From: Haliovirga abyssi
Lineage (GTDB): Bacteria; Fusobacteriota; Fusobacteriia; Fusobacteriales; Haliovirgaceae
Assembly (NCBI RefSeq): GCF_030295325.1
Contig: NZ_AP027059.1
Location: forward strand, 1,794,637 to 1,858,636
Length of the DNA stretch: 64,000 nt
Direction of reading: 5' to 3'
In this document: in pieces, positions 9,957-19,545 of the stretch
Position numbering within the stretch: the first letter of the stretch is position 1
How the letters are laid out: every line of letters begins with the position of its first letter
The notes under the pieces: model-generated
The model's database searches: none
What the model was told of the DNA's origin: nothing
Seen by the model: only the letters and a program-made list of their open reading frames with translations
Made by a program: the position numbers and the translations under genes

Positions 9957-10952
9957 TTATTCTATTACCTCATTTAAAAATACTAATTTTATCCCATTTT
10001 CTTTTATATATGGAATCATATTCTCCAATGCTTCCTCTGTAATTTTATTATAATGTCCTATAGCCACTAATTTCCCATATTTTTTAGTTTTTTCAACTGC
10101 TAATTTTATTCTTTTTTCTATATATTCTACATTTTTTTCATTATCTAAAAATATAGAACAATAATATGTTTTTATATTTAACTCTTTTGCAGTTTTGTAT
10201 CCTACACTTTTAGAAGTAGTCCTACTATCAATATAATACATATTTTTTTCTTTTACATATTCTAATAATTCTTCCATTTTTTCTTTATTTGATGTAAATT
10301 TAGACCCCATATGGTTATTAAAACCTTTTGCACCACCAATATTTTCTAATCCCTTTTCAAATCTATTTATTATCTCTTTTTTTGTCATAGTTGTTCTAAT
10401 TAAATCTTTTGTCCTTTTGTTCAAATATTCACTTCCTAAGCTTTCCATTGGCATATGCAAAATAACATTATATCCATTTTTTCTCAAATAAGAAGTTGCT
10501 TTTTTAGAATCTCTTAAAAATGGAATCGTTGCAAAATTTAATTTTTCCTTTATATTTGAAAATTTATAAGCAGTAGATAAATTTTCTCCTACATCATCTA
10601 TTAATATCGCTAATTTATTTACTTTTATCCAATTTATTTTTATCTTAAAAGCTATAATATCCCCATTAAAAAAATTAATTATATTTTTATTTTTTGCATC
10701 TCTTTTTTCTTTTAAAACTTTTAAATCAAACCTGAATTCTGGAATTTCATCCTCTTCTATAAAAACAGTTACACTTTTATCTTTTAATTCAAATTTATAA
10801 TTTGAATTTATAATTTCATTTTTTATATTTTTTATATCGCTTACTATTTCATTAGACTTTTCATTTGAAATATAATTATTATATTCATAATAAACAAATA
10901 TTCCTAAAATAATAATCGCTAAAACTATAATAAATTTTTTCATATTCTTCAT
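9957..10952 (-). CDS. Divergent polysaccharide deacetylase family protein
   Basis: The 331 residues begin with a membrane anchor or signal (KKFIIVLAIIILGIFVYYEY). The C-terminal 220 residues match the divergent polysaccharide deacetylase family (YibQ-like): LAILIDDVGEN with the first Asp pair, VILHMPME, GFNNHMGSKFT, MYYIDSRTTSKSVG and VAIGHYN. These residues build a TIM-barrel metal site like that of NodB deacetylases, but true substrates are unknown. It probably acts on a periplasmic glycan. The ribosome site AAGGAG is very close to the first ATG, so the ATG three codons later is a possible start. It overlaps the membrane-protein gene upstream by ATGA. Confidence 0.82.
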   Translation of the reverse strand: MKNMKKFIIVLAIIILGIFVYYEYNNYISNEKSNEIVSDIKNIKNEIINSNYKFELKDKSVTVFIEEDEIPEFRFDLKVLKEKRDAKNKNIINFFNGDIIAFKIKINWIKVNKLAILIDDVGENLSTAYKFSNIKEKLNFATIPFLRDSKKATSYLRKNGYNVILHMPMESLGSEYLNKRTKDLIRTTMTKKEIINRFEKGLENIGGAKGFNNHMGSKFTSNKEKMEELLEYVKEKNMYYIDSRTTSKSVGYKTAKELNIKTYYCSIFLDNEKNVEYIEKRIKLAVEKTKKYGKLVAIGHYNKITEEALENMIPYIKENGIKLVFLNEVIE

Positions 10953-11272
10953 TTCTCCTTACGATAATCAATATATTCTAACAACATTATTATCATTAAA
11001 TTAATTCCAAGTATCCAAACCATTCCAGAAATTGTACCTTTTCCTACTGTAAAATTTCCTCTTGCAATCAATTCTCCACAAAAAATTCCAATTAAGCCTG
11101 AAATTATTAAAAAATAACGCCTTCCCTTTAAATAAAAATATTTAATTCCAATATATAAATAAATTTCCAAAAATAAGATTATATGATAAATAGAAATATA
11201 GAAACCGTTTAAAAACTTAATATCCATAAATAAAAATAGTAAATCTAAAATAAAAATTATTATTATCCACAT
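10949..11272 (-). CDS. Small membrane protein of unknown function
   Basis: This 107-residue protein has four hydrophobic helices (about 1-16, 24-45, 52-66, 80-98) and a basic C-terminal tail (YIDYRKEK). I recognise no family. It lies between cmk (4 bases) and the deacetylase gene (overlap of 4 bases), so it is certainly expressed in the same operon. The ribosome site is poor, which suggests coupling to cmk translation. Confidence 0.7.
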   Translation of the reverse strand: MWIIIIFILDLLFLFMDIKFLNGFYISIYHIILFLEIYLYIGIKYFYLKGRRYFLIISGLIGIFCGELIARGNFTVGKGTISGMVWILGINLMIIMLLEYIDYRKEK

Positions 11273-11276
11273 AACT

Positions 11277-11951
11277 CTATCCTACGACAATCTTGTCTAT
11301 TATCATTTTATTTATCAACCCTAAAATCTCATTTTTTATATGTTCTATTTTTCTATCAGTTGTATCTATTTCAATGGCGTCCAAAGCTTTTACAAGTGGA
11401 CTATTTTCTCTTTCTGTATCCATTTTATCCCTCTTTTTTATCTCTTCTAATACTGTTTCTATTTCTATTCCTATTCCTTGTTTTTTGTAATCCAACAATC
11501 TCCTTTTGGCTCTTTCTAATGCTGTTGCATTTAAAAATATTTTTAAATTTGCATTAGGGAATACAACTGTTCCTATATCTCTTCCATCTAATATAACTCT
11601 TTTACCTTTTGATATTTCTCTTTGCATTCTTACCATTTCTTCTCTTATTAATTTTACAGTTGCTACTTTTGATACAAAATTTGATACTTCTCTTCCTCTT
11701 ATTTCATCACTTACATCTTTTTTATCCAAAATAATATTTTTATCTTTTATATCCAAGATTGTATTTTTTAACATATTTTCAATTTCATCTAAATTAGATA
11801 AATCTATTTTATTTTGTATTACTTTTAAAGAAATAGCTCTATACATAGCTCCTGTATCCAAATACACAAATCCTAATTCATCTGATAATAATTTTGCTAT
11901 TGTACTTTTTCCACTTCCAGCCGGTCCATCTATCGCCACAATAAATTCCAT
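11277..11951 (-). CDS. cmk: Cytidylate kinase
   Basis: Cmk phosphorylates CMP and dCMP. From the ATG at 11951 the protein has 224 residues and starts MEFIVAIDGPAGSGKST, with the P-loop GPAGSGKS at 9-16. DGRDIGTVVFP and RAKRRL (donor-closing Arg residues) follow, and the NMP-binding insert is the short type. I chose 11951 over an ATG 33 bases upstream because GGGAGGATATAAA precedes it and the longer form would overlap prmA. It starts one base after the prmA stop. Confidence 0.95.
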   Translation of the reverse strand: MEFIVAIDGPAGSGKSTIAKLLSDELGFVYLDTGAMYRAISLKVIQNKIDLSNLDEIENMLKNTILDIKDKNIILDKKDVSDEIRGREVSNFVSKVATVKLIREEMVRMQREISKGKRVILDGRDIGTVVFPNANLKIFLNATALERAKRRLLDYKKQGIGIEIETVLEEIKKRDKMDTERENSPLVKALDAIEIDTTDRKIEHIKNEILGLINKMIIDKIVVG

Positions 11952-11952
11952 T

Positions 11953-12879
11953 TTATATCCTCCCAACAACTGATATCCATCCATCTTCTTCCATTATATC
12001 TATTATCTCAAATCCTACTCTTTTCATTTTTGAAATTACTAATTCTTTTTGTTCTAATATTATCCCAGAAGTAATAAATAGACCGCCACTTTTTATAACT
12101 TTTGTTATATCATCGAGCAAATCCATAATCACTTTTGCCAATATATTAGAAACAACTATATCAAATTTATTTTCACATACTGCTTCTAATAAATCGCCTT
12201 TTTTTATTGTAAATTTATCTTTTAAAACACCATTTAATAACAAATTCTCTTCTGCTGCTTTTATAGCTTCTTCATCAATATCTGTACCATATAAAGAACC
12301 AGCACCAAGCTTATCTCCGGCAATCATAAGTATTCCAGAACCTGTCCCTATATCTAATAAACTATCCCCTGATTTTATATACTTCTCCAACATTTTCACA
12401 CATAGAAAAGTTGTTGGATGAGTTCCTGTCCCAAAAGCAAGCCCTGGATCTATTTCAATTATAATTTCATCTTCATCTTTTTTTTCGTAATCTTTCCAAG
12501 TTGGTTTTACAACTATTCTTTCTCCTATTTTTTCTGGAAAAAAATATTTTTTCCAAACATTTTGCCAATCTTTTTCATCCACTTCTCCATAGAAAATTTG
12601 AAAAATAAAATTCTCTTTTTCTGAAATTTCTGTTAATTTTTCTTCAAAAACTATCTTTTTATCTTCCAAATATATATTCATAGGAAAATATCCAATAATA
12701 GAATAATTATTTCTAAAAAAATTATGTTCATTTGAATAATAATCAAGAGGATTTTTTTCCATTGGTTCATCTATTTGCAAATCCCTAACTCCAAAATCAT
12801 AAAATATATTCATAATTTTATCTTTTGTAGCTTCAATATTATCTGAATCAAACATTACCTCTACTTGTTCCCATTTCAT
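11953..12879 (-). CDS. prmA: Ribosomal protein L11 methyltransferase
   Basis: PrmA methylates L11 on several amino groups. The 308 residues have an N-terminal substrate-recognition domain (1-90) and a Rossmann methyltransferase domain. PGLAFGTGTHPTT, LLDIGTGSGILMIAG, LYGTDIDEEA and DIVVSNILAKVI are all PrmA signatures. The gene begins the prmA-cmk-membrane protein-deacetylase-ASKHA run, in which spacings are 1 to 4 bases. Confidence 0.97.
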   Translation of the reverse strand: MKWEQVEVMFDSDNIEATKDKIMNIFYDFGVRDLQIDEPMEKNPLDYYSNEHNFFRNNYSIIGYFPMNIYLEDKKIVFEEKLTEISEKENFIFQIFYGEVDEKDWQNVWKKYFFPEKIGERIVVKPTWKDYEKKDEDEIIIEIDPGLAFGTGTHPTTFLCVKMLEKYIKSGDSLLDIGTGSGILMIAGDKLGAGSLYGTDIDEEAIKAAEENLLLNGVLKDKFTIKKGDLLEAVCENKFDIVVSNILAKVIMDLLDDITKVIKSGGLFITSGIILEQKELVISKMKRVGFEIIDIMEEDGWISVVGRI

Positions 12880-12948
12880 ATATTTTACTCCTTATTTTAA
12901 TAATATCTTAAAAGCAAATCACCCAATTTAACAATAAAAAGTTCAAGA

Positions 12949-13830
12949 TTATTTTTTTAAATCTGAAATTTCTTTTTCACTTAATCCTGTTATCTTTACT
13001 ATTGTTTCTAAATCCAATCCATTTTTTAATGCTTCTTTAGCTATTTTTTCAATTCCTTCTTTTTTTCCTTCTTCTCTTCCCTCTTTTTTCCCCTCTGCTC
13101 TTCCTGCTTCAATCCCTTTTTTAAATCCTTTTTTCTCAGCTGTTTTTATTGCAGCTTCTTCATCTCTTAACCATTTTAATCTTGCTTCATAGCTTTCTCG
13201 CTCTTCATAATTTAATGACATATCTTCTAACAGTTCTACTGCTTTTTTTATACTTTCTACTTCTGCTAACTCTTTTGGTAATCTGTTTTTATCATATCCT
13301 TCTGCTTTTTTTAAAAAATTTACCCATCTATCTAACATTGTACTCATTTTCTCATCATACTTTTCTAATTCTATAAAATGTATCTCTAAATGATCTATAA
13401 ATTCTTTTCCACTTTCACTATTTATTATCTTATATATATTATGATATTCTTCTTCATCTAAACATCTAAAATTTAATATATTTATACTTATGGTTTTCTT
13501 TAAATTATCATAATTTACTCCAGCTGATAGTTGCCCGGAATATAGTCTTGCCCAATAATATAACGCTCTCTTATCAAAATATTCTTGATCGATAACCTGC
13601 ATCTCTATATTATACCATTGCCCTCTTTGATCAATTGCCTTTATATCTAAAATAGATAACTTATCATTTCTAAAGTTTTTATCATTATAAGGATTTTTTA
13701 ATTCTAATTCTTTCACTTGATCTTCTTCTGATACAATTGAATTTATCAAATCTATTAATAATTTTTTATTTGACTCTGTCCCAAATAGTTTCTTAAATGC
13801 AAAATCTACTCTTGGATTTATCCTACACAT
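12949..13830 (-). CDS. Rpn-family recombination-promoting nuclease / PD-(D/E)XK transposase-like protein
   Basis: From the ATG at 13830 (GGGAGG upstream) the protein has 293 residues. MCRINPRVDFAFKKLFGTESNKKLLIDLIN is the hallmark opening of the Rpn/PD-(D/E)XK family transposases. The nuclease core follows: SILDIKAIDQRGQWYNIEMQV contains the D...ExQ catalytic pattern. The tail has Lys/Glu/Gly repeats (AGRAEGKKEGREEGKKEGIEK), typical of these proteins, and ends with a helix-turn-helix-like segment (TIVKITGLSEKEI). Such genes spread within genomes and stimulate recombination. The gene stands alone between nadB and prmA. Confidence 0.88.
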   Translation of the reverse strand: MCRINPRVDFAFKKLFGTESNKKLLIDLINSIVSEEDQVKELELKNPYNDKNFRNDKLSILDIKAIDQRGQWYNIEMQVIDQEYFDKRALYYWARLYSGQLSAGVNYDNLKKTISINILNFRCLDEEEYHNIYKIINSESGKEFIDHLEIHFIELEKYDEKMSTMLDRWVNFLKKAEGYDKNRLPKELAEVESIKKAVELLEDMSLNYEERESYEARLKWLRDEEAAIKTAEKKGFKKGIEAGRAEGKKEGREEGKKEGIEKIAKEALKNGLDLETIVKITGLSEKEISDLKK

Positions 13831-13892
13831 ATATTTTACCTCCCTCTCTTCTACATTACAAGGCAATTATAACATATTTTAAAAAATTTATC

Positions 13893-15494
13893 TTAATCTT
13901 TTATTATTACAGAATGTTTTCTTTCACTTTCTAAAGTTTCAGGATAATCTATTCTATAATGTCCTCCTCTACTTTCTTTCCTATTTAAAGCGGCTTCTGT
14001 TATAAGATAGGCAACTGTCAATATATTTAATAATTCTATCCCTTTTACTACATCTTCTCTTTTAAATTTATACTGTTTTATATATTCAACTATATTCCCA
14101 ATTTCATTTAAACTATCTTTTAGACTTTTTTCTTCTCTTCTAATCCCTACTTTTTCCCACATTAATTCTTCTATATTTTCTTTTATTTTTTCTATCTCTT
14201 CACTAGAAATCTCTTTTTTAGAATTTATATTAAATTTTATCCCTTTCATTTCTATTTTAATTTTTTCTCTTTCTTTTAAAGCAATTTCTCCTGCTCTTTT
14301 TCCAAATACTAACCCTTCTAATAAAGAATTACTTGCAAGCCTATTTGCTCCATGTACTCCTGTTCTTGCAGCTTCTCCTACAGCATAAATTTCTTTTTTA
14401 TTTGTTTTACCGTTTATATCTGTTGATATTCCACCCATTATATAATGTGCTGCTGGGCTTACTGGAATATAATCTTTTGCTATATCAATATTATATTCCA
14501 TACAAAATTCTGTAATTCTCGGAAATCTTTTATATAAATAATCTTTATCTAAATTTGTCATATCCAAATATACACATTCGCTATTTGTTTTTTCCATTTC
14601 TGTTAAAATAGATCTGCTAACTACATCTCTTGGAGCAAGTTCTTTTTTTGAATCATATTTTGCCATAAATCTTTCTCCATTTATATTTCTTAAAATTCCT
14701 CCTTCACCTCTTAATGATTCAGATATAAGAAATCTAGGTGCACCTTTTTTATAAAATGTTGTTGGATGAAATTGTACAAACTCTATATCCGATAATTCAA
14801 CTTTATTTCTATATGCAATTGCTAATCCATCTCCAGTTGCTACATCTGGATTGCTTGTATTTTTATATACTTTTCCAATACTTCCAGTTGCAAATATAAT
14901 ACCTTTAAAAGAAAAAAGTTTCATTTCATCTTTTTTTATATCATGAACTAGGCAACTATTTTTATCTATAATATCTAATAAAAAATTATATTCCAATATT
15001 TCTATATTTTTTTGTTTTTTTACCTCTTCTGTTAACGCTCTTTCTATTTCAGCACCAGTTGTATCTCCAGCATGTAAAATTCTAAATTTAGAATGTGCAG
15101 CTTCTCTTGTTAGATTAATTTCCCCTTTATCATTCTTATCAAAATTCGTATTGATATTTATTAACTCTTTTACTCTTAAAGGCCCCTCTTCTACCAATAC
15201 ATCTACAGCCTTTTCTATACACAGTCCTGCTCCTGCATATAGCGTATCTTGCTTATGTAGTTCAAAAGTATCATCTTCAGAAAAAACAACAGCAACTCCA
15301 CCTTGTGCATAATTAGTATTTGTTTCTATCATTTCACTTTTTGTTATTAATGTTACTTTTGATTTTTTAGATATTTCTAATGCAGCTCTAAGGCCTGATA
15401 TTCCAGTTCCTATAACAATAAACTCCTTTTTTTCTACTTCTATCTTTTCTATATCTACGAAATTTATTGGATTTAGCTCATCTATTATTCTCAT
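13893..15494 (-). CDS. nadB: L-aspartate oxidase
   Basis: NadB oxidises aspartate to iminoaspartate, the first step to NAD; in anaerobes fumarate is the acceptor. The 533 residues open with an FAD Rossmann motif (FIVIGTGISGLRAALEIS, about 25-42), then NYAQGGVAVV, HAGDTTGAEIE, EFVQFHPTTFY, SESLRGEGGILRN and AAHYIMGGISTDINGKT. The C-terminal helical domain contains RKESRGGHYRIDYPE. nadA and nadC are not in the window. The ATG overlaps the surE stop by 4 bases. Confidence 0.94.
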   Translation of the reverse strand: MRIIDELNPINFVDIEKIEVEKKEFIVIGTGISGLRAALEISKKSKVTLITKSEMIETNTNYAQGGVAVVFSEDDTFELHKQDTLYAGAGLCIEKAVDVLVEEGPLRVKELININTNFDKNDKGEINLTREAAHSKFRILHAGDTTGAEIERALTEEVKKQKNIEILEYNFLLDIIDKNSCLVHDIKKDEMKLFSFKGIIFATGSIGKVYKNTSNPDVATGDGLAIAYRNKVELSDIEFVQFHPTTFYKKGAPRFLISESLRGEGGILRNINGERFMAKYDSKKELAPRDVVSRSILTEMEKTNSECVYLDMTNLDKDYLYKRFPRITEFCMEYNIDIAKDYIPVSPAAHYIMGGISTDINGKTNKKEIYAVGEAARTGVHGANRLASNSLLEGLVFGKRAGEIALKEREKIKIEMKGIKFNINSKKEISSEEIEKIKENIEELMWEKVGIRREEKSLKDSLNEIGNIVEYIKQYKFKREDVVKGIELLNILTVAYLITEAALNRKESRGGHYRIDYPETLESERKHSVIIKD

Positions 15495-16255
15495 TTATTA
15501 TATTCTCCTTTTAAATTAGACAAAAATTTATAATCAGTTAAATCTAAATTTATTGGAGTAACTGATATATAATTTGATTTCACAACATTAAAATCATAAT
15601 TTGGATCATCTCCTGTTTCGCATACTTCTCCACCTAACCAATAATACTTATCTCCTCTTGGATCATCTCTTTCTATAAAATTATCTATATATTTTCTATC
15701 TCCTTGTTTTGTATATTTATACCCTAATATATCTTCAAATTTTAGATCAGGAACATTAATATTAAGTAATGATTCTTTTGGAAATTCTAATTCATCTATT
15801 TCCTCTAAAAATTTAACTAAAAATTTCCCAGCAGTTTCATAATTTGGATTTTCACTTGGTTTATATAATGATACTGCAATTGATCTAACCCCACTTAAAG
15901 CTCCCTCTGCTGCTGCTGACACAGTTCCTGAATAAAGTACATCAGTTCCTAAATTTTCGCCTCTATTTATTCCTGAAATTATCATATCTATTTTTTTATC
16001 TTTAAAAACTCCCCAATATCCTAACTTTATACAATCAGAAGGTTTCCCATCTACAGCATATCCAAAATGAATATTGTTTTTATTTATTTTCTGTAATCTT
16101 AATGGCCTATGAAGTGTTACTCCATGCCCTGTTCCACTTTCCTCTTTTGCTGGTGCAATAACATATACATTATGTCCTGCTTCTTTTAAACAATCGTGTA
16201 ATACCTCTATCCCTTTTGCATGAATTCCATCATCATTTGATATTAGAATATTCAT
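15491..16255 (-). CDS. surE: 5'/3'-nucleotidase SurE
   Basis: SurE dephosphorylates nucleoside monophosphates and is linked to stationary-phase survival. The 254 residues hold the metal site residues D8 and D9 (ISNDDGIHAKG), S40 (KEESGTGHG) and the Asn of ISGINRGEN, plus YSGTVSAAAEGAL. Length and motifs are normal. The start has AGGAGG. It is followed directly by nadB and preceded by the zinc-ribbon membrane protein. Confidence 0.95.
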   Translation of the reverse strand: MNILISNDDGIHAKGIEVLHDCLKEAGHNVYVIAPAKEESGTGHGVTLHRPLRLQKINKNNIHFGYAVDGKPSDCIKLGYWGVFKDKKIDMIISGINRGENLGTDVLYSGTVSAAAEGALSGVRSIAVSLYKPSENPNYETAGKFLVKFLEEIDELEFPKESLLNINVPDLKFEDILGYKYTKQGDRKYIDNFIERDDPRGDKYYWLGGEVCETGDDPNYDFNVVKSNYISVTPINLDLTDYKFLSNLKGEYNK

Positions 16256-16263
16256 ATTTCCTC

Positions 16264-16680
16264 CTAGTAATTAGTTTTTGATTTTTTATTATTTAATATC
16301 TCTCTTATATTTAATGTAAAAGCTATTAAAAAATTAATTATAATAAAAAAAGAAAAAATTATATTAATTCCAAAAATTTTTTTATTTATAATTTTATACT
16401 TAACTTCACTCCAAAACAAAATTAACCAAACAATTGGAATAAAAATAGAGTTTAAAAATATTAATATTCCTCTCAAATAATAACCGCTTTGGAATTGAAA
16501 CAATCCAGGAATTAAATACTCTATAATTTTATTTTTCTTTGTAGCTCTTTTATCACTATATTCATATGAAAATTTACCTAGTAACTCTTCTGAACATTTT
16601 TTGCAATAAAAAGCCTTATTTGGATCTCTAGTTATTATATCTAATTCTTTTCCGCATCTTACACATTTTGCCAATTTCAT
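16264..16680 (-). CDS. Zinc-ribbon membrane protein of unknown function
   Basis: From the ATG at 16680 the protein has 138 residues. The N-terminus carries two CxxC pairs (CVRCGKE near residue 6 and CKKCSEE near 26), a likely zinc ribbon. Three or four hydrophobic helices follow, including IPGLFQFQSGYYLRGILIF and IWLILFWSEV. The first helix resembles short domains in small bacterial membrane proteins with TM2-like regions, but I cannot name a family. It is translated between the acylphosphatase and surE genes with spacings under 10 bases. Confidence 0.7.
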   Translation of the reverse strand: MKLAKCVRCGKELDIITRDPNKAFYCKKCSEELLGKFSYEYSDKRATKKNKIIEYLIPGLFQFQSGYYLRGILIFLNSIFIPIVWLILFWSEVKYKIINKKIFGINIIFSFFIIINFLIAFTLNIREILNNKKSKTNY

Positions 16681-16684
16681 CACC

Positions 16685-16951
16685 CTAATATTTTATAGTA
16701 AATTTATTATATTTTTCTCCATAATACTCTTCTTCAACTAATTTGTCAACTTCCGACATTGAATTTCCAGCTATTATTTTATTTTTAAATTGTTTATATT
16801 CAATTTCATTTTCATTAGAAATAATTATTTCAACATCGCCATTAAATAAATTTTTTACATACCCTTTTGCTCCATATTCACTTGCTAATATTTCTGTAAA
16901 GTATCTAAAACCTACTCCTTGAACTCTGCCTTTCACAATTAATCTTTTCAT
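16685..16951 (-). CDS. acyP: Acylphosphatase
   Basis: This 88-residue enzyme hydrolyses acyl phosphates. The phosphate-binding loop GRVQGVGFRYF contains catalytic Arg16, and GYVKNLFNGDVEI contains catalytic Asn34. These are the two essential residues. It is packed between ymdB (2 bases) and the zinc-ribbon gene (about 5 bases). Confidence 0.95.
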   Translation of the reverse strand: MKRLIVKGRVQGVGFRYFTEILASEYGAKGYVKNLFNGDVEIIISNENEIEYKQFKNKIIAGNSMSEVDKLVEEEYYGEKYNKFTIKY

Positions 16952-16953
16952 AA

Positions 16954-17739
16954 TTATATTTCCTCTAATCCAATATCAATTCTGTCAATTGACAAACATT
17001 TTCCTGTTTTACTATTAAATGTAACATCTATTCCATTAAATCTAATATTATCATTACAAACTTCAAATCTTGTTGGAAGATAATTCATAAATTTACCTAT
17101 TATCTTTTCTTTTTTACTTCCAATCACTCCATCAAATCCACCAGTCATACCTATATCACTTATATATCCAGTTCCTTTATGCAAAATCCTATTATCTGCT
17201 GTCATTACATGTGTATGCGTCCCAAATACAAGTGAAGCCCTCCCATCTAAAAACCATCCTAATGCCATTTTTTCAGACGTTGCCTCTGCATGAAAATCTA
17301 CTACAACTACATCTGATTTCGACATTACTTCTTCTATCACTTGTTCAACTATTTTAAAAGGAGAATCAAGTTCTGGCATAAATACTCTTCCTTGTAAATT
17401 TATGACACCAATTTTTTTACCATTTTTTGTATTTAATATTATATATCCTCTTCCTGGTACATTATCAATACCATAATTTAAAGGTCTTATTATTCTAATT
17501 TCTTTATCTAATACAGGGTATATCTCTTTTTTATCCCAAGTATGATTTCCTCCAGTTATTAAATCTACTCCCATATCATATAATTCATCTGTTATTTTTT
17601 TTGTAATTCCAAATCCACCTGCTGAATTTTCTCCGTTTACAATTACAAAATCATATTCTTCCTCATGTTTTTCCATATACTTTTTTAAAGCTAATCTCCC
17701 TGGTTTACCTATAATATCTCCTACAACTAAAATTCTCAT
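16954..17739 (-). CDS. ymdB: YmdB-family metallophosphoesterase (2',3'-cyclic nucleotide phosphodiesterase-like)
   Basis: The 261 residues match the TIGR00282/YmdB family. Metal ligands are visible as D8 (VVGDIIGKPGR), E37 and N38 (VNGENSAGGFG), N65 and H66 (TGGNHTWDKKE), VDFHAEATSEK, and FGTHTHVMTAD. In Bacillus YmdB affects RNA decay and biofilm genes. The gene directly follows rny, as in Bacillus, which supports a link to RNA metabolism. The length is typical. Confidence 0.94.
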   Translation of the reverse strand: MRILVVGDIIGKPGRLALKKYMEKHEEEYDFVIVNGENSAGGFGITKKITDELYDMGVDLITGGNHTWDKKEIYPVLDKEIRIIRPLNYGIDNVPGRGYIILNTKNGKKIGVINLQGRVFMPELDSPFKIVEQVIEEVMSKSDVVVVDFHAEATSEKMALGWFLDGRASLVFGTHTHVMTADNRILHKGTGYISDIGMTGGFDGVIGSKKEKIIGKFMNYLPTRFEVCNDNIRFNGIDVTFNSKTGKCLSIDRIDIGLEEI

Positions 17740-17755
17740 TTGTTCTCCTTCCTAT

Positions 17756-17814
17756 ATTTTAAAGAATATTTCAAAAATAAATTTTCCATATTTTGTTTTT
17801 TAATCGTCCTTAAG
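17756..17814. repeat. Degenerate copy of the TAGGAACG repeat
   Basis: ATTTTAAAGAATATTTC... to ...ATTTTGTTTTTTAATCGTCCTTAAG keeps the arm spacing of the TAGGAACG family but has lost several bases. Confidence 0.35.
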
Positions 17815-17831
17815 ATGTTTAAATAAATAAA

Positions 17832-17876
17832 AAAATAAGCTACGCTTCATCTCGTAAAACATAAATATTTTTCTAA
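17832..17876. repeat. Half copy of the AATAAGCTACGC repeat
   Basis: AATAAGCTACGCTTCATCTC and the following bases to 17876 are identical to the left half of the complete element at 26486-26594. The right half is missing. It sits just downstream of the rny terminator. Confidence 0.65.
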
Positions 17877-17890
17877 AAGATTTAAAAAAA

Positions 17891-17908
17891 GACGGCTAAA
17901 AAGCCGTC
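17891..17908 (-). terminator. Terminator of rny
   Basis: GACGGCT pairs with AGCCGTC around AAAA, followed on the minus strand by seven T. It begins three bases after the rny stop codon. Confidence 0.85.
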
Positions 17909-17911
17909 CCT

Positions 17912-19483
17912 CTATTTAGCGTATTCTATTGATCTAGTTTCTCTAACTATCATAACTTTTATTTGTCCTGGATATTGCATATTTTCTTCTATTTTTTTAG
18001 CAACATCTCTTGACAATTTTATAGCTCTATCATCATTAATTTCATCAGGTTTAACTATTATTCTTATTTCTCTACCAGCTTGTATTGCAAATGTAGTCTC
18101 AACTCCTTCAAAACTATTTGCAATTTTTTCAAGTCCTTCAAGTCTTTTTAAATATGTTTCTAAAGTTTCTCTTCTTGCTCCTGGTCTAGAAGCTGATACT
18201 GCATCTGCCGCTTGTACTAATACAGCTTCTACACTTTCAAATTCTTCTTCACCATGATGTGCTGCTACTGCATTTAATATTTGTGGTTTCTCTTTGAATT
18301 TTCTTAAGAAATCTTTTCCTATTAATGCATGAGAACCTTCTATATCGTGATCTAAAGCTTTACCTATATCATGTAACAGCCCAGCTCTTTTAGCTAATTC
18401 TACATCTGCTCCTATTTCAGAAGCTAATGTACCTGCTAAATGTCCTACCTCTATTGAATGAACAAGTACATTTTGACCATAACTTGTTCTATATCTTAAT
18501 CTACCTAATACTTTTATCACTTCTGGATGTACTGAATGTATTCCTAATTCCAATACTGCTTGTTCTCCAGCTTCTATAATAGCTAATCCTACTTCTTCTT
18601 TAGCTTTTTCTATAGATTCTTCTATTTTTGCAGGATGAATTCTGCCATCTGCTACAAGTTTTTCCATAGCAATCTTAGCTATTTCTCTTCTTACAGAATC
18701 AAAACTAGATAATACAACTGCTTCTGGTGTATCATCAATTATTACATCTACACCTGTCAAAGCCTCTATAGTTCTTATATTTCTTCCTTCTCTTCCTATT
18801 ATTCTACCTTTCATTTCATCATTTGGTAATTGAACTACTGACACTGTTGTTTCTACAACATAATCAGAAGCTGCTTTCCCTATTGCAGTAGATAATATTT
18901 TTTTAGATAATTTTTCTTTTTCAAATTCAATTTTTTTCTCATATTCTTTTATGGCTAATGCCGATTCATGATCTAATTCATTTTGTAACTCACTTAATAA
19001 AATATCTTTAGCTTCATCTTTAGTTAATCCAGATATTCTTTCTAATTCTTCCTCTTCTTTTACCTTTAATGATTCAATTTCTTCCTCTTTTTTTATAAGA
19101 GTTAATTTCTTCTTTTCAATATTTTCTTCTTTTTCCTCAATTTTTGCGATTTTATTATCTAATTGTTCCTCTTTTTTTATAAGTCTTCTTTCTTTTATTT
19201 GAAGTTCTCCATTTGCCAATTTTATTTCTTTTTCAGCTTCTTCTTTTATTTTATAAGACTCATCTTTTGCTTTAATTATTGCTTCTTTTTTTATCGTACC
19301 TGCCTCTTTTTTTGAATCTTCAATTATTATTTTTGCTTTATCTTTTGCAGAGTTTATCTCTTTTTCTATCTCTTCAAGCTCTCCTAATTTTGCATCTACT
19401 ACTTTTTTTCTTAGAAGATAGCCAATTACTCCTCCTAAACCTGCTGCTAAAACAGATGCCACAACTATAGCTACATAAATAAT
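17912..19483 (-). CDS. rny: Ribonuclease Y, probably using an ATT start codon
   Basis: RNase Y is the membrane-anchored endoribonuclease that starts mRNA decay. The order is an N-terminal membrane helix, a long coiled coil (about 30-190), a KH domain ([27 protein letters not shown]) and an HD domain ([16 protein letters not shown]). The only normal start in frame is a GTG at 19462, which would cut the membrane helix and lies about 29 bases from the ribosome site. The perfect AGGAGG at 19492-19497 is 8 bases before ATT at 19481-19483, directly after an in-frame TAA. Starting there gives [21 protein letters not shown], a complete anchor. A sequencing error is the alternative. Confidence 0.9.
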   Translation of the reverse strand: MIYVAIVVASVLAAGLGGVIGYLLRKKVVDAKLGELEEIEKEINSAKDKAKIIIEDSKKEAGTIKKEAIIKAKDESYKIKEEAEKEIKLANGELQIKERRLIKKEEQLDNKIAKIEEKEENIEKKKLTLIKKEEEIESLKVKEEEELERISGLTKDEAKDILLSELQNELDHESALAIKEYEKKIEFEKEKLSKKILSTAIGKAASDYVVETTVSVVQLPNDEMKGRIIGREGRNIRTIEALTGVDVIIDDTPEAVVLSSFDSVRREIAKIAMEKLVADGRIHPAKIEESIEKAKEEVGLAIIEAGEQAVLELGIHSVHPEVIKVLGRLRYRTSYGQNVLVHSIEVGHLAGTLASEIGADVELAKRAGLLHDIGKALDHDIEGSHALIGKDFLRKFKEKPQILNAVAAHHGEEEFESVEAVLVQAADAVSASRPGARRETLETYLKRLEGLEKIANSFEGVETTFAIQAGREIRIIVKPDEINDDRAIKLSRDVAKKIEENMQYPGQIKVMIVRETRSIEYAK

Positions 19484-19516
19484 TTAAATCACCTCCTATA
19501 TTTTATATTAAGTACA

Positions 19517-19545
19517 ATTGTATAACTTTTATTAGAATTTGTCAA
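19517..19545 (-). promoter_or_regulatory. Promoter of rny
   Basis: On the minus strand TTGACA (19540-19545) and TACAAT (19517-19522) are 17 bases apart. The -35 box lies inside the last codons of the upstream TPR gene. Confidence 0.7.
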
